Part shown: positions 47,243 to 58,108 of the stretch, piece after piece
How positions within the stretch are numbered: position 1 is the first letter of the stretch
Layout: the number at the start of each line of letters is the position of its first letter
Origin: Phoronis australis
Lineage: Eukaryota > Phoronida > Phoronidae
Direction of reading: 5' to 3'
Assembly: GCA_002633005.1 (NCBI GenBank)
Contig: NMRA01000046.1
Span: 118,510 to 182,509 of the forward strand
DNA: 64,000 nucleotides
The notes under the pieces: generated by a model
The model's database searches: none
The model's input: only the letters and a program-made list of their open reading frames with translations
Told to the model about the DNA's origin: nothing
Made by a program: the position numbers and the translations under genes

Positions 47243-48391
47243 ATGTTGTTGTGTGGGCGCAATATAGACACAGGCAACACAAATGTGGTGTATAACTTGT
47301 CAGGATACAATTTTTCGCAATGCCCGCTGTCAGGAAATGCACCAGTTTTCTTTACGAATTCATCTGAAGAAGGTCGTGTGCTTGCCGTATCACTGGCATT
47401 TTTTGTGATCCTGTTACCGGTCGTCATTTGTGTGGGTTTATGTGGTAACATTGTGTCACTGGTGGTGTTTCTGTCGACTGGAATGCGAAAACAACACGCC
47501 AGTGTTTACCTGGTGGCAATATCTATGTCTGACATAACCGTCTTACTGGCACACGTTCTTATAGAGTGGATACAGAACGGACTCGTCGACGCGATAGATA
47601 GCCCGTCTCTCGAAGCCTTGAAAAACTTGTTGGCAGACGACGGAATTTGCAAAATACGAACCTATATTTCGGGCGCAGCTCGATTCCTTTCGGCTTGGCT
47701 TGTAGTTGTGTTCACGTGCGAGAGGTACATTGGCGTATGCCACCCATTTAAGAAATTAGAAATTTGTACAGTGTCTTGGTCGCGAAAAGTTGTATTATCA
47801 TTTCTTCTTATTTCGTTAACAGTTTCAATTTACAACCCGATTTTAAACGTAAAAGAAAAATTTGGAACTTTGACCCAGTGTACTTGTAGAAGAAGCTTCG
47901 AAAAAACCTGCAGGTACCTAAACGGTACTTACGGCTTCATAATTACCGTGTTACCTTGCGTCGTCATCTTTGTATTGAATTCTCTAATGGCCTACAAGCT
48001 GTGTCGGCGAAATCGGACGCAAAAACAATCTTTTCAGATGTCTGCAGATGCTTCAATCAAAATGGAGTTCACGTTCATTCTGCTTGCGTTATCAACGACG
48101 TTCCTCGTGTTAAACTTACCATATTTTCTTGTGTGGGCAGTAGCGTTCATTGGCAAAATATCATCTCTTAAGGAAGCACTTTATATTACAAAGGCGTTTT
48201 ATTTCATTAATTATTGCATCAACTTCTTCTTATACAGTATGACTGGTGCGTATTTCCGCCGCGAGCTGAGAGTGGTCTGCGGCCAAAAGAAACCGAATGA
48301 CGGCAAAGGTTTTCATAGAAGAATGACGACGACAAACTCTAACAGTTCTAATCTAACTGGTGCCACTCAAACCCAAACTTCATGGGTTTAG
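47243..48391 (+). CDS. Class A (rhodopsin-like) GPCR, probable peptide receptor
   Basis: A plasma-membrane G-protein-coupled receptor of 382 residues in one exon. Possible N-glycosylation sites are N18, N23 and N39. TM1 (about 50-76) has GN with N69, TM2 (88-110) has SD with D97, and TM3 follows Cys136 and ends in ERY (160-162, in CERYIGVCHPF). TM4 is about 181-199. The second extracellular loop has three cysteines (213, 215, 223) and an NGT site. TM5 (230-252) carries P238. TM6 (276-300) has NLPYF in place of FxxCWxP. TM7 (312-334) has NFFLY in place of NPxxY, followed by a FRREL helix-8 start. The tail is Ser/Thr/Asn-rich. The CERYIxVCHP and NFFLY patterns resemble FMRFamide-type and related invertebrate neuropeptide receptors, but ligand and orthology are inference. 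The start is the first in-frame ATG after an acceptor and an upstream stop. The frame is intact, so it is probably functional. Confidence 0.95.
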   Translation: MLLCGRNIDTGNTNVVYNLSGYNFSQCPLSGNAPVFFTNSSEEGRVLAVSLAFFVILLPVVICVGLCGNIVSLVVFLSTGMRKQHASVYLVAISMSDITVLLAHVLIEWIQNGLVDAIDSPSLEALKNLLADDGICKIRTYISGAARFLSAWLVVVFTCERYIGVCHPFKKLEICTVSWSRKVVLSFLLISLTVSIYNPILNVKEKFGTLTQCTCRRSFEKTCRYLNGTYGFIITVLPCVVIFVLNSLMAYKLCRRNRTQKQSFQMSADASIKMEFTFILLALSTTFLVLNLPYFLVWAVAFIGKISSLKEALYITKAFYFINYCINFFLYSMTGAYFRRELRVVCGQKKPNDGKGFHRRMTTTNSNSSNLTGATQTQTSWV

Positions 48392-50189
48392 AATTCAGAT
48401 CACAACGACTTTCCCGATAAACCAATCAGGCTTGAAAGGGAAGGTAGAATGGTTGGTCTTAGTTGGAACACCGAACTACCGTAATGTTCGTACCGAAGGC
48501 AGTGGGTTGGATTTAATCCTATTGGGACTTGTTCTCACTGAAAGTTATCTCCAGAGTTCAGACAGACTGTCTATTGGGTAAAAATGATATTTGAAAACAA
48601 CGATCTCGTAAAGCAAACTAAGTTTTCGATATGCACAGATACTGGAAATGTCTGCAAGTAAGCCGCAAGGCGTATATTCAGAACATGGCATTTTTGCCTT
48701 TCTACTACCCCAATTATAAGCCCAGGCGTGCTTTAGGAATCAGATGCATATTAACGAAATATATGTCTGTGATTTTGTCATGAAACGAGCAGTCCCAGTA
48801 TCGTATTTGTAGTTAAAGAGTTTATGGTATCATAAGTAGCACGCTTAGCAAGATCGGCTATAAACGCCCCCTTCCGGTCAAAAAGTTTTGATTTAGGACA
48901 TTTTCCATTGTAAATGTGGTCTTAACTGGTTCCGGACGTGGATTAAAATGATTCTCGGGCTTGGGAAGAACTGACAGTTCATCGTTGCTTGATATCTTGA
49001 TATTAGCCTAGATCATTTGCTTTGTCACGTCATGTCTTTTCAGGCGCCAGGAATTACCGTCAATTCCGTCCCTGGCGTGGAAACTATTCCTCATCTGAAT
49101 AAGGAAAAAGTTGAGACGAATTTTATAGTGGAAAGTATCATAAGTTAATTTCGTTGTCGGTTGAAGATGGGCTTACAGCTGACAGTTTTATTTTGTAAAT
49201 AAACCATACACGCGCTGATATTAACAATGCCGTGTTTCTTATAAAGCCTTGTTTTTGTTTGGTTACTAGCTGACACTATTCAGTTCGGGAAATCCTGAAA
49301 ACCAAACATTTCAATTTTGACTCCAAAAGTAGGCCCATGTAGTGCTTATGTTTGAAAATATTGTTGTTGTGTGTAGGCCCTTGAGGGCCTGTTTGCGCAA
49401 AATTACGGTTTGAATTCAATGGACACCAGGATTTTACGTATATAAGCCCGTGGACGTGTTTTCGAAAAATGAAAAATTTCAGGTGTTTTAGTAACACGAA
49501 ATAAACGTTCGGGCATTCATTCAGAAAACGGGGATGTAAACGGAAAGTTATAATTTGACATTTTTTACTTAAAGCTGGTTTTTTTAAATTTTATGTTAAT
49601 AAATGCTTAGTTCGTCAACACTTTGTTAGTTTTTATAAATGATGAATGTTCCACGAAACTGAATTTGAGACTAAAAGTTGAGTTGAGTGGGCTTTTGAGA
49701 GTAAATTTTCCGAATAAGCGCCCCACTATCTGGGCACTTAACACCAGAAATTGTAACTTCAAATAAACGGCCATGGGCGTTTATTCGGCATAAGTTTTCG
49801 AATAAAAGCCCATGGGCTTTTCTTCGGTTGGGCTTATCTGCGTGAAATCCCGGTAGTAACAATACTAGCCACCATAGAACTCTAGTCCTGGAATGCCAAC
49901 TCCCGCACGCGACCTATGTATTATATTATTAGAGCTTGCAACCCCGAGACTAGCCGCGAGAGTTTGCACCATAGTACATGGACTGCCAACTCCGTATATT
50001 TTCAATGGCCGAAATCTGTGATCTAACGCATAAGCCGTGACGTCACTATTCACTAGTGATATCTGCCTCCCGTTCAGTAACGCTAAAACCTCGCTGAAAA
50101 GCAAGACTTCGCGAGATGACGTGAGACACTGCCGTATATTTCAAATAAGAGCACGTGGCGTTAGCTAGATTTTAGATTGGCCCTAGCGT
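48392..50189. other. GPCR 3' region, then intergenic
   Basis: This probably starts with the GPCR 3' UTR. AATAAA at 49198-49203 is a possible polyadenylation signal about 800 bases past the stop. A diverged repeat (48855-49000) matches 41.8 kb. At 49680-49835 the phrases ATAAACGGCCATGGGCG and ATAAAAGCCCATGGGC recur as short degenerate repeats. No second gene is recognised. Confidence 0.4.
48855..49000 (+). repeat. Diverged dispersed repeat (pair with 41.8 kb)
   Basis: Matches 41740-41870: CTTCCGGTCAAAAAG, TTTAGGACATTTTCC, TGTAAATGTGGTCTTAA and GGGCTTGGGAAGAACTGACA. Similarity is patchy, which suggests age. Confidence 0.5.
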
Positions 50190-51302
50190 AGGCATAGGCG
50201 GATTTNNNNNNNNNNNNNNNNNNNNNNNNNNNNNNNNNNNNNNNNNNNNNNNNNNNNNNNNNNNNNNNNNNNNNNNNNNNNNNNNNNNNNNNNNNNNNNN
50301 NNNNNNNNNNNNNNNNNNNNNNNNNNNNNNNNNNNNNNNNNNNNNNNNNNNNNNNNNNNNNNNNNNNNNNNNNNNNNNNNNNNNNNNNNNNNNNNNNNNN
50401 NNNNNNNNNNNNNNNNNNNNNNNNNNNNNNNNNNNNNNNNNNNNNNNNNNNNNNNNNNNNNNNNNNNNNNNNNNNNNNNNNNNNNNNNNNNNNNNNNNNN
50501 NNNNNNNNNNNNNNNNNNNNNNNNNNNNNNNNNNNNNNNNNNNNNNNNNNNNNNNNNNNNNNNNNNNNNNNNNNNNNNNNNNNNNNNNNNNNNNNNNNNN
50601 NNNNNNNNNNNNNNNNNNNNNNNNNNNNNNNNNNNNNNNNNNNNNNNNNNNNNNNNNNNNNNNNNNNNNNNNNNNNNNNNNNNNNNNNNNNNNNNNNNNN
50701 NNNNNNNNNNNNNNNNNNNNNNNNNNNNNNNNNNNNNNNNNNNNNNNNNNNNNNNNNNNNNNNNNNNNNNNNNNNNNNNNNNNNNNNNNNNNNNNNNNNN
50801 NNNNNNNNNNNNNNNNNNNNNNNNNNNNNNNNNNNNNNNNNNNNNNNNNNNNNNNNNNNNNNNNNNNNNNNNNNNNNNNNNNNNNNNNNNNNNNNNNNNN
50901 NNNNNNNNNNNNNNNNNNNNNNNNNNNNNNNNNNNNNNNNNNNNNNNNNNNNNNNNNNNNNNNNNNNNNNNNNNNNNNNNNNNNNNNNNNNNNNNNNNNN
51001 NNNNNNNNNNNNNNNNNNNNNNNNNNNNNNNNNNNNNNNNNNNNNNNNNNNNNNNNNNNNNNNNNNNNNNNNNNNNNNNNNNNNNNNNNNNNNNNNNNNN
51101 NNNNNNNNNNNNNNNNNNNNNNNNNNNNNNNNNNNNNNNNNNNNNNNNNNNNNNNNNNNNNNNNNNNNNNNNNNNNNNNNNNNNNAGTATTAGCCAAGAT
51201 TTTGCCCGTCAGACATTCGCGCTCCTGAACTGCCAAATGGAATCTGGGAGAATTTTAGGGGGGGGCATGGTCCCCTTGGCTCCCCTCTAAATCCGCCACT
51301 GT
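50190..51302. mobile_element. GCGGATTTA-type element containing the assembly gap
   Basis: The left flank of the gap ends in ATAGGCGGATTT, and the right side runs to CTCTAAATCCGCCACTGTG, an inverted terminus. Bases 51186-51302 match copies A and C. So the unsequenced 980 positions lie between the two ends of one element, or between two close copies. This may be a larger, possibly less deleted, member of the family. The frame crossing the gap on the minus strand is an artefact. Confidence 0.65.
50206..51185. other. Assembly gap (N run, 980 positions)
   Basis: All bases are N. The length may be an estimate rather than a measurement. Confidence 0.99.
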
Positions 51303-52369
51303 GTTCTGTCCAGTTAACTGAAATTGAGCTCTAAAACGAGATTGTGCCTTGGACGAAAGAATAAGGTGTTTTAATTTTAAAATTCAACTTGGTCAAGATT
51401 GATAATTGAAGAATATAACACATGAAATAAATGTAATTATTAAAACCAAGAAAGCAGAATTGATACGGTCATATAATTTTTATTTTCAATTGCGAGCCTG
51501 GTTATCGGAATCATAATACATATTTAATAACATCAAGTATTATTTCAGACAAATCAGCTGTTAGTCCCGGTAGTGCCTACCTCACCAGGACCTAGGCAAT
51601 GCTTGAAGCTAATAGGCCTAATCAACAAATTATACCAGATGAGACTAATTACACATGGCAGCAAATGCGATGAGCCACCACTGTCGAATATATCTTCAAC
51701 TCGACAACAATACGACCAGATGACCTGGTTTGTGTAGAAAGAATTTTATCAAGAATTTACTGAGAAGAAACGTAACCCTGCATTCAGCATGATACCTAAT
51801 CCGTTACACTAAGATCGCCGCAATTTGGTCATGTTTACTTTTCATGTTCCGAACCTAGTTTTCCGGAAAAAATTATATTCTTTCGTCAGACAACTCTTTG
51901 GTGCATTGGCTTGTTCTTTAAGTGTATTTTTCTACGTCTCTGTGGTTAATTATTGACACATTGTCTAAGATTTAATATTCAGGTTGGACTCCAAAGACCG
52001 GTCATTTAACTCACGTAAATTTCCGCTTTGTTTATAGCAGTGAGCCTCGCTTTGGATTTTAATGTCTGCCGCGTGAATTGGGTCTATTGACGATCGCGAT
52101 TCAGCGACGCATCAGTCGGCAAGTTTTCACCCGGTAATGAGCGCAATTTTTTGAAAAATTATAGTAATTTAACAACGGAATTTGATAGCAATGCACCACA
52201 ATTTTGTAGAAAGGCTACAAATACGTTAAAGAGCGTAAATTTGATGAATTCTAGCTTCCGATTTTACCCGTTTCGGAAACCGGGTTTCAACTGCCGTAGG
52301 CTACAATACGCGTCCCCTCCCCGTGAAATGAATTTTTCTAAGCGTTTATTACACGGATGAGAAACAACA
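51303..52369. other. No gene recognised
   Basis: AT-rich. The frame 52151-52360 (plus) has no known domain. Confidence 0.4.
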
Positions 52370-52500
52370 TGACCGCCGGTCCTCTAAACAGGACCTCCGG
52401 GGATCAAATGGGACCGCCGCACCAGAAAATCTGACTGACGCACTTAAAAACATGAACGCCCCACCACAAAACTGGACCGCCGGGGACAAAAACCGCAATG
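52370..52500. repeat. Cluster of degenerate ACCGCCGG repeats
   Basis: TGACCGCCGGTCC, GGACCTCCGGGGA, GGGACCGCCGCACC and TGGACCGCCGGGGA lie within 130 bases, spaced about 25-60 bases. Local GC content is clearly above its surroundings. Confidence 0.5.
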
Positions 52501-53329
52501 ACTAACAGGTTAACCATATATCAATAAAGCATAAAAATATTTTCAGGTGATCAGTGCAATGGGCCCACATGCGAGGCCTGCGCACGTCTGATACAACGTG
52601 TATGAGACCGCCTGCAACTATTTTTTTTTAACAGGCTAAGATTTATTACCATTAGGCCTACACAGATCATACAATATGGCTATATACGTATGCATATGCA
52701 GGTCTTGTGCCGGTTAATCCACCGAAATCTTTTGTGCGCAACAGAGGACACTTCGCTTTGTAATACGTGGCGCTTTTGAGTTTTACTCAGAGCCAATACA
52801 GTATACAGCTTTCCGCCAAGGCTAGGTGATGCTACGGCATTATTCTTTGTTGCATTAGTTAACAGGTTTTGGCTACTTGTCATTTTATGGCCTGGTCATC
52901 CATTCAGCCAAAAGTAGTTCCAGAGGTGGCTTATCAGCCAATTATTCACGCATGCTGACTCACAATAGAAGCCTGATAAGAGTGAAGGTGGGTAAATGCG
53001 GTGTTCCTACAGTTTCTTGTGGTAGTGGATGTGTTCACGACATGAAATATTCAAGAGCATAAGGAGCACCGACGGGGCGTAAAAACTTGAATATCAGATG
53101 ATCTCAACAGCCTCAAGTTGTTTAAGAACGAAGACCTCTACTGTTTTTCCGGAAATTAACATGTGTTCTGTCTCGTTACGAGAAAAACTGGCGAACGATG
53201 GTGCTCTCAGCTCATTAAAAGCGATAATAAACAATTAAGTATCACTTTATTAAGCTGAATCACGTTGACAACAATTGAAAAACGTCAAATGTATAAAGAA
53301 ACAAATCATCTGAAAACAGTTTCACGAAA
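52501..53329. other. No gene recognised
   Basis: The frames at 52680-52883 (minus) and 52877-53062 (plus) are unsupported. Confidence 0.4.
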
Positions 53330-53650
53330 CTAAAGCATTCTGTACACCGTGGTGAAAAGATATACAGGATTAGTTCGCAGAGGGACCAGATGTACAGTAG
53401 AGTACACAAAAACTCTGACCTGGTCCGTCACGAGATGAAAAGTACACCTGTGCTCATTATCCCTATAAAAATAGTCGATCTGTCGCGGGACCAACCAGTA
53501 CTGGCTGAGATAAATAGTTTTACAAAGCACACTTTGTAAAAAATTACAAGACTAGTTCGCTAAGGCACCAGCAGTTCACTGAAATTCAATATCTACACAA
53601 ATCAAGCTGGCCTTGTCCGTCTCGAGACCTAAAGTGTACTATGCAAAAAT
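53330..53650. repeat. Diverged tandem duplication, offset about 200 bp
   Basis: GGATTAGTTCGCAGAGGGAC with CTGACCTGGTCCGTCACGAG is echoed by GACTAGTTCGCTAAGGCAC with CTGGCCTTGTCCGTCTCGAG, then by AAGTACAC / AAGTGTAC. The two units are clearly related but well diverged. Confidence 0.55.
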
Positions 53651-53699
53651 GTTGAATTGAAAACTTCTCTCTAGACACTTTTCAATCCCCAGTGGTTAC

Positions 53700-54010
53700 T
53701 CATACGTTAGTCCTATCCTTCTGTTGTCTAGACTGCCGAGGAATCTGTATATTATGGGATCCAGTGATTTGCTCGTCTTGGAATCATTCTACCCAGATAT
53801 CTTTGATGTTCGTTCCCAACGCTTGCACTTCGTCAAATGCTGTGTCAATGAGCTTGTAAGCCTCTACAATGCCAGCATCTCGTTTCGCAGCTCAGTTGGC
53901 ACTAAGACCCTTGAAGTTGCCAAGTCCATTCAAAAGACTTACATGCGCAACTAAATTTGATCCGTTCATCATGAATACGGGCATCACGCCCAAGTACTTG
54001 AATTCGATTT
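53700..54010 (-). pseudogene. hAT-like transposase fragment
   Basis: The minus strand from about 53990 reads LAHVSLLNGLGNFKGLSAN, stop, AAKRDAGIVEAYKLIDTAF, DEVQALGTNIKDIWVEF (with a stop inside) and IQIPRQSRQQKDR. This order is that of the region in hAT-family transposases of the 52-kDa-repressor (p52rIPK/ZMYM-like) type, where a helical 'L..L..L' stretch is followed by a 'PR..GRQ.HR.N' box. Here that box is IPRQSRQQKDR. Two stops and no flanking RNase H-like domain show it is a dead fragment. The overlapping plus frame 53724-53954 is a shadow. Confidence 0.5.
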
Positions 54011-55488
54011 CCCACTTAGCTAATTTTCGTCGGCGTTGAGGTCGTCATGAACCCGACCCACTTGCACGGGAAATGCTGAGCCACAACCATCTGAACCAAG
54101 GGATGGCCAATATTCACAAAATAGACTACACACTTAATAATCACTGACAAAGGCCACAGTAAACCAGCGTCAGTACTCGTGTTCAGGATTGCCGTGATGC
54201 CATGAGCACGGTCTAAACACAGTGCATCAGCCTACGTGTCGTAACACTCGATCTGGGCCGGGGTCGAGGGCCTTGCATCACTAGCCCTAGAATGCTACCA
54301 GTTATGTATAAAATTTGCAAACACACGTACAAGGTGTCGAGGTCTTCATCGTAACACCATTTTTGTTTGTTCGAAACAAGAATCAAGAATTTTTATTTAG
54401 CGACGTTGGCGAAAAACGGATGAACATTAGCCAGTTGGGCTATTTCTAGGACATGATTCCTTGATATGTGCCGAACAATTTGTGTGGTGCCCGACTGAAT
54501 CACATGTTCCACATTCACATTCTACACTTTCGTGTGGTGCACAAACCGATGCCATTTCTGTGCAACTTTCACGTATTTAAACACAGAGAAGTTCTCAGTC
54601 AAGTTGCTGTTACTACAGCCTCCACACTAAATGCAGTTTTTCATGCCTGGAAGACTTGAAGGCGGCTCTCCGCAGACTTTCCTCATGACAACTCCTCGAT
54701 ACCGCACTGGTAAAAACTACAACCCAATACGTACAACCCCGAAAACAGATTTTTTCAATTTTTGACTTTTTTTTAGCAACAGGTATACTAAAGGCTAATA
54801 AATCTCTTAGGATGTATTAATAAAATTCTTTTTGAGACACAGGGTTATGGTGGGAAATCTTTAACTGTCTGCAGCCTGGCAACTAACTTTGCAATGTGCA
54901 CAAGCTGTCACCAGTGTCGTAATCCTCAAAGTCAATTTAATAACAATGTTATGCTTCAGCAAAAATTCGACTAAGGCTAAAAGCATGTTCACCTGTCCAT
55001 GAAGCTATTCCATAGTCTTTCAAGTTCAATTGTAGCTATTTTCTGACCACTGTTCTTTTAATGACAAATCATTCCTAGTTATCTTATGTTGCAAGCCGCA
55101 TTTTTGGCGGACAGACGTGAAGTTTGAAATAAGTGTGCTATTTTTCAATACCTCAAGACATTTTGTTTTTGGTTTCAACTTAATGATCAGACTTAAATCT
55201 GTCTGACATTCGGTATGTGGATAGATCCCGCCAAGAGGCGCTATTGTATCAGAGCTATAGCATACGTTTCTCGCTACAGCTTAGCGTTCTTGAGTTATGT
55301 GGAGTTTTTTAAAAGTCCATTTTAAACGATGAAGTCCATATAAAGTGATGATTTAGGTCTATCACTGCGTTGCTCAGTCTTGAAGCAAACTTCTCGTACA
55401 CCAAGAACGTCATGTGTTCTAGACATGTTCTATTATGCCCCTGATACAGACCTCATTTGAAGTCATGACATGAAATTTGAAGATGACA
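54011..55488. other. No gene recognised
   Basis: The minus strand near 54230-54030 is open for about 60 codons (ITAILNTSTDAGLLWPLSV and so on) and may be more of the hAT element, but no motif confirms it. The plus frame 54468-54659 is unsupported. Confidence 0.4.
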
Positions 55489-55600
55489 TTAAAGGAGAAT
55501 GCCACCCAAAAAACAACCTATTTTGTATCAATTTAGATCGAGTAGTTCTACTCGACAACGGCACGTTTGGTTGCGTTACCTGACACCTGACGGCAGACGA
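55489..55600 (+). repeat. TTAA-bordered repeat end (also at 14.6 kb)
   Basis: It starts TTAAAGGAGAATGCCACCCA and contains TTTAGATCGAGTAGTTCTAC, TCGACAACGGCACGTTTGG and TACCTGACACCTGACG. Its relative at 14614-14742 lacks the TTAA. The AGG-after-TTAA start resembles the termini of the 44.1-46.5 kb element. The other end was not found. Confidence 0.45.
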
Positions 55601-55602
55601 AG

Positions 55603-57267
55603 GTGTTGAAATTATCCAATGACGTAATTGGTTTCACTAGCAGTCTGTTCAGCAGTTCACAACACGGGTTACTGGTGTCAGCGAAACGTCAGATTACCAT
55701 CGAAGGTAACGATGTTGTATTTTATGACCGATCCTCAAATCTTGCAAATCCCTCAACCGCAAGACGAACGCAAGCATTCCTGCTTCGCAGCGAGAAGGGC
55801 ACAGTGATTCTACCAGGAGAGTCACTCCAGTTGTGTACGCCAGACTCAGCCTGGGCTAAATCTCGCATAGACGCACATGTCAACCGGTCCAAGCCCATAG
55901 AACAGGCATGGCCACAGGAAGTGCAGTCTGTTGATCACTCCCTTTAACTTCGAAACAACAGTGATTCCCCTATCCTCATCAAATCTAGTGAGCATCTGCG
56001 CCAGATCCGCCAGCTCATTTCCCACGATAGTGATGCAACAGTGATACCCCCTCTGACTCGCATCTGCAACATTCCCGACATCTGTCTCCCCCGTACTCTC
56101 GCGACATTTCATTAGACCCAGACAATATGTTGTCTATCGACATCCGGGACAGATTTACACAGCTCCACCTCGAGTTCGACGATGTCTTCAACCCTTTGCA
56201 TCCCATGTACAATGGAGCCAGTGGCAATATACAAACTGTTGTACATATGGGACCGACATTGCCGCCCCAACGCAAAGGCCGCATCCCACAATACAACCGA
56301 TCCACACTTGTCGAGCTTCAAGCCAAGTTTGATGAGCTTGAAACTGCTGGCGTCTTCGCTAAGCCTGAACAGGTCAGAGTCCATGTGGAATACCTGAAAA
56401 CATCCTTTCTCGTTAGGAAGCCGAGTGGAGGTAGTCACATCGTTTGGAGAAGTCGCCCAGTGTAGTAAGCCTCAACCCTCGCTCATGCCGAACAAAAACC
56501 CTGTCGCTGAACGCGCCATAGAAGAATTGGGCTTAGAGCTATTGCATCTGTCACCCGATGGCTGCCCTGTGTCGGATGTGGTCTTAGCGGCTGCTACAGC
56601 ATCCATGAACTCCCGTATTTGACGCAATGGCCTCTCTACTCGTGAGGTTTGGACTCAACGCGACCAGGTGACTGGCGAGCAACTTCCTATTAACGACGGG
56701 TGTATCATCATGAATCAGCATCACTCTAGACACGAGAACCATGACCCTAGTGCCAAGTCCAAGGTACGAGGTCACACTCTCGCCCCGGCAGTGAACCTCC
56801 ATATCGATCAGCTTGTTTACCTCCGTCGTGACAGGGAAAAAACCAAGGCCCGTGAGAAATATATGGTCGCTTCCATTTCTGGCGACTGGTGTGACATCAG
56901 AAAGCTTACCACCTCTCAGTTTCGCAGCAAGGCATACACCGTCCGCTGTACCGACTGTTTTCCAATTGTGTCTACTACTTTGTCCTCTGACGGCCCTATT
57001 CGTGGACACAGTGATCCTATGCATGATGGCGACGACATTGATGATGCTACCCTGGCCCTTGCTTTACCTGGCCAACATACCATTATACAGGAAGACCCCC
57101 CATTCCCGTTAGAAATTGTTACGCCTCCCATATTAACTTCTTCCTTAGACTACTGCTGATCGTGATAGACCTCAACAACTGCAGCGCCATCCTCCTATTA
57201 TGCTGATATCCCGACCCCACGACGATTAACTCGCCAGGGGAAGCCCCCAGCTTGGATGAATGAATGA
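55603..57267 (+). pseudogene. Ty3/Gypsy-type LTR retrotransposon pol remnant, internally deleted
   Basis: In order: a segment before RT (55603-55947, with VILPGESLQL); the RT N-terminus in another frame (56127-56459), with FDDVFNP, YNGASG, GPTLPPQRKGRIP, ELQAKFDELETAGVF and SFLVRKPSGG; then, without the RT catalytic core, RNase H or integrase core, the integrase C-terminal part (56472-57159), with KNPVAERAIEELGLELL, AATASMNSRI, a stop, STREVWTQRDQVTGEQLPI and LVYLRR. A basic tail (RRLTRQGKPPAWMNE, ending 57267) is typical of Gypsy pol ends. A deletion of about 2-2.5 kb (inferred from the usual pol layout) joins RT to integrase near 56460. A purine-rich AAGGAGAAG at 57304-57312 followed by TG could mark a 3' LTR start, but no LTR pair was found. 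Confidence 0.8.
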
Positions 57268-57973
57268 TGAGTTGACGTATGATAAGTAGTTCCTGCTTTA
57301 CACAAGGAGAAGTGATTGGACCTTCGATACTTAGTTAAATTTACTTTAAGCTACGAAAAGTGACGTATACCGGAAATTTATTTGTTGTGCTAGATAGTTT
57401 ATTATAGTACATTAGGTAGTTGTTTTTGCCTTCTACTTAGTAACGTAAGGGACTCTATTTCAGGGACTCCTTAAGTGACTCTTCTAACACATGGAGGGAA
57501 GAAGTGGTTGCACCAGTACTCATTTTATACTTGCGCGGTTCGTCCTTCCGGCGTCCGCTTTTTATGTAAGAAGTTTACTTCCAATATAGCTCTTCAAATA
57601 CCAGTCGTTGGCTTTAGATATATTAAATGGACAGACATCAGCGAGAGCTACAAAAACGATGCATCTGTTTCTCTGGCTACATCTTACCACTCTTGAGTTA
57701 CATTTTCTGAGGAGTGTTCATTCATTGAGTGATCATTCCTCGTTGTACTATTTGAATTTTGTAGTCATTGTATCCATATTTGCCGTCATCATAGCATTCT
57801 TCATCATCATCTTCGCAGTGGCGGTGTGGCAAGAGGCGAGGGAAGGGTGCCTGGATCCCCTGAAAAGGTGTTACAGGGGCGCCAAAATCGAAGTTTGGAG
57901 GCGCCAAATCCCAAAATGTTCTGTTTTAAGCTGCATGTATCTATCACTTTCGTTGTGTTGGCTGTGTTTAAGT
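57268..57973. other. Possible 3' LTR, then unassigned
   Basis: If the purine-rich tract ending at 57312 is the polypurine tract, an LTR would begin TGATTGGACC. The right boundary is not seen. The plus frame 57608-57979 has one strongly hydrophobic stretch (VVIVSIFAVIIAFFIIIF) but no other support. Confidence 0.3.
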
Positions 57974-58108
57974 GCATGACGGGGCGCGTTGTTTTAGTTC
58001 TTGTGTTGCGACGGATTAGCGTGTGGGAAACATAAAGAGAATCCTTTCGTGTTTTGCGCGTGCTAATCCGTCGCAAGACAACTTAAACAACGCGCTCCTG
58101 CAGTCATG
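57974..58108. repeat. Inverted repeat, 47-bp arms, 41-bp loop
   Basis: The left arm 57974-58020 and right arm 58062-58108 pair with a few mismatches: shared TTGCGACGGATTAGC next to the loop, GCGCGTTGTTT in the middle and CATGAC at the outer end. It could be a small foldback MITE or a hairpin-forming transcript. Confidence 0.85.

Noticed and set aside
50172-51236. 354-codon minus-strand frame
   Set aside because: It is almost entirely N; only a few residues at each end come from real sequence.
57608-57979. Membrane protein with one hydrophobic helix
   Set aside because: The hydrophobic stretch comes from a T-rich run, and the rest of the frame is not protein-like.
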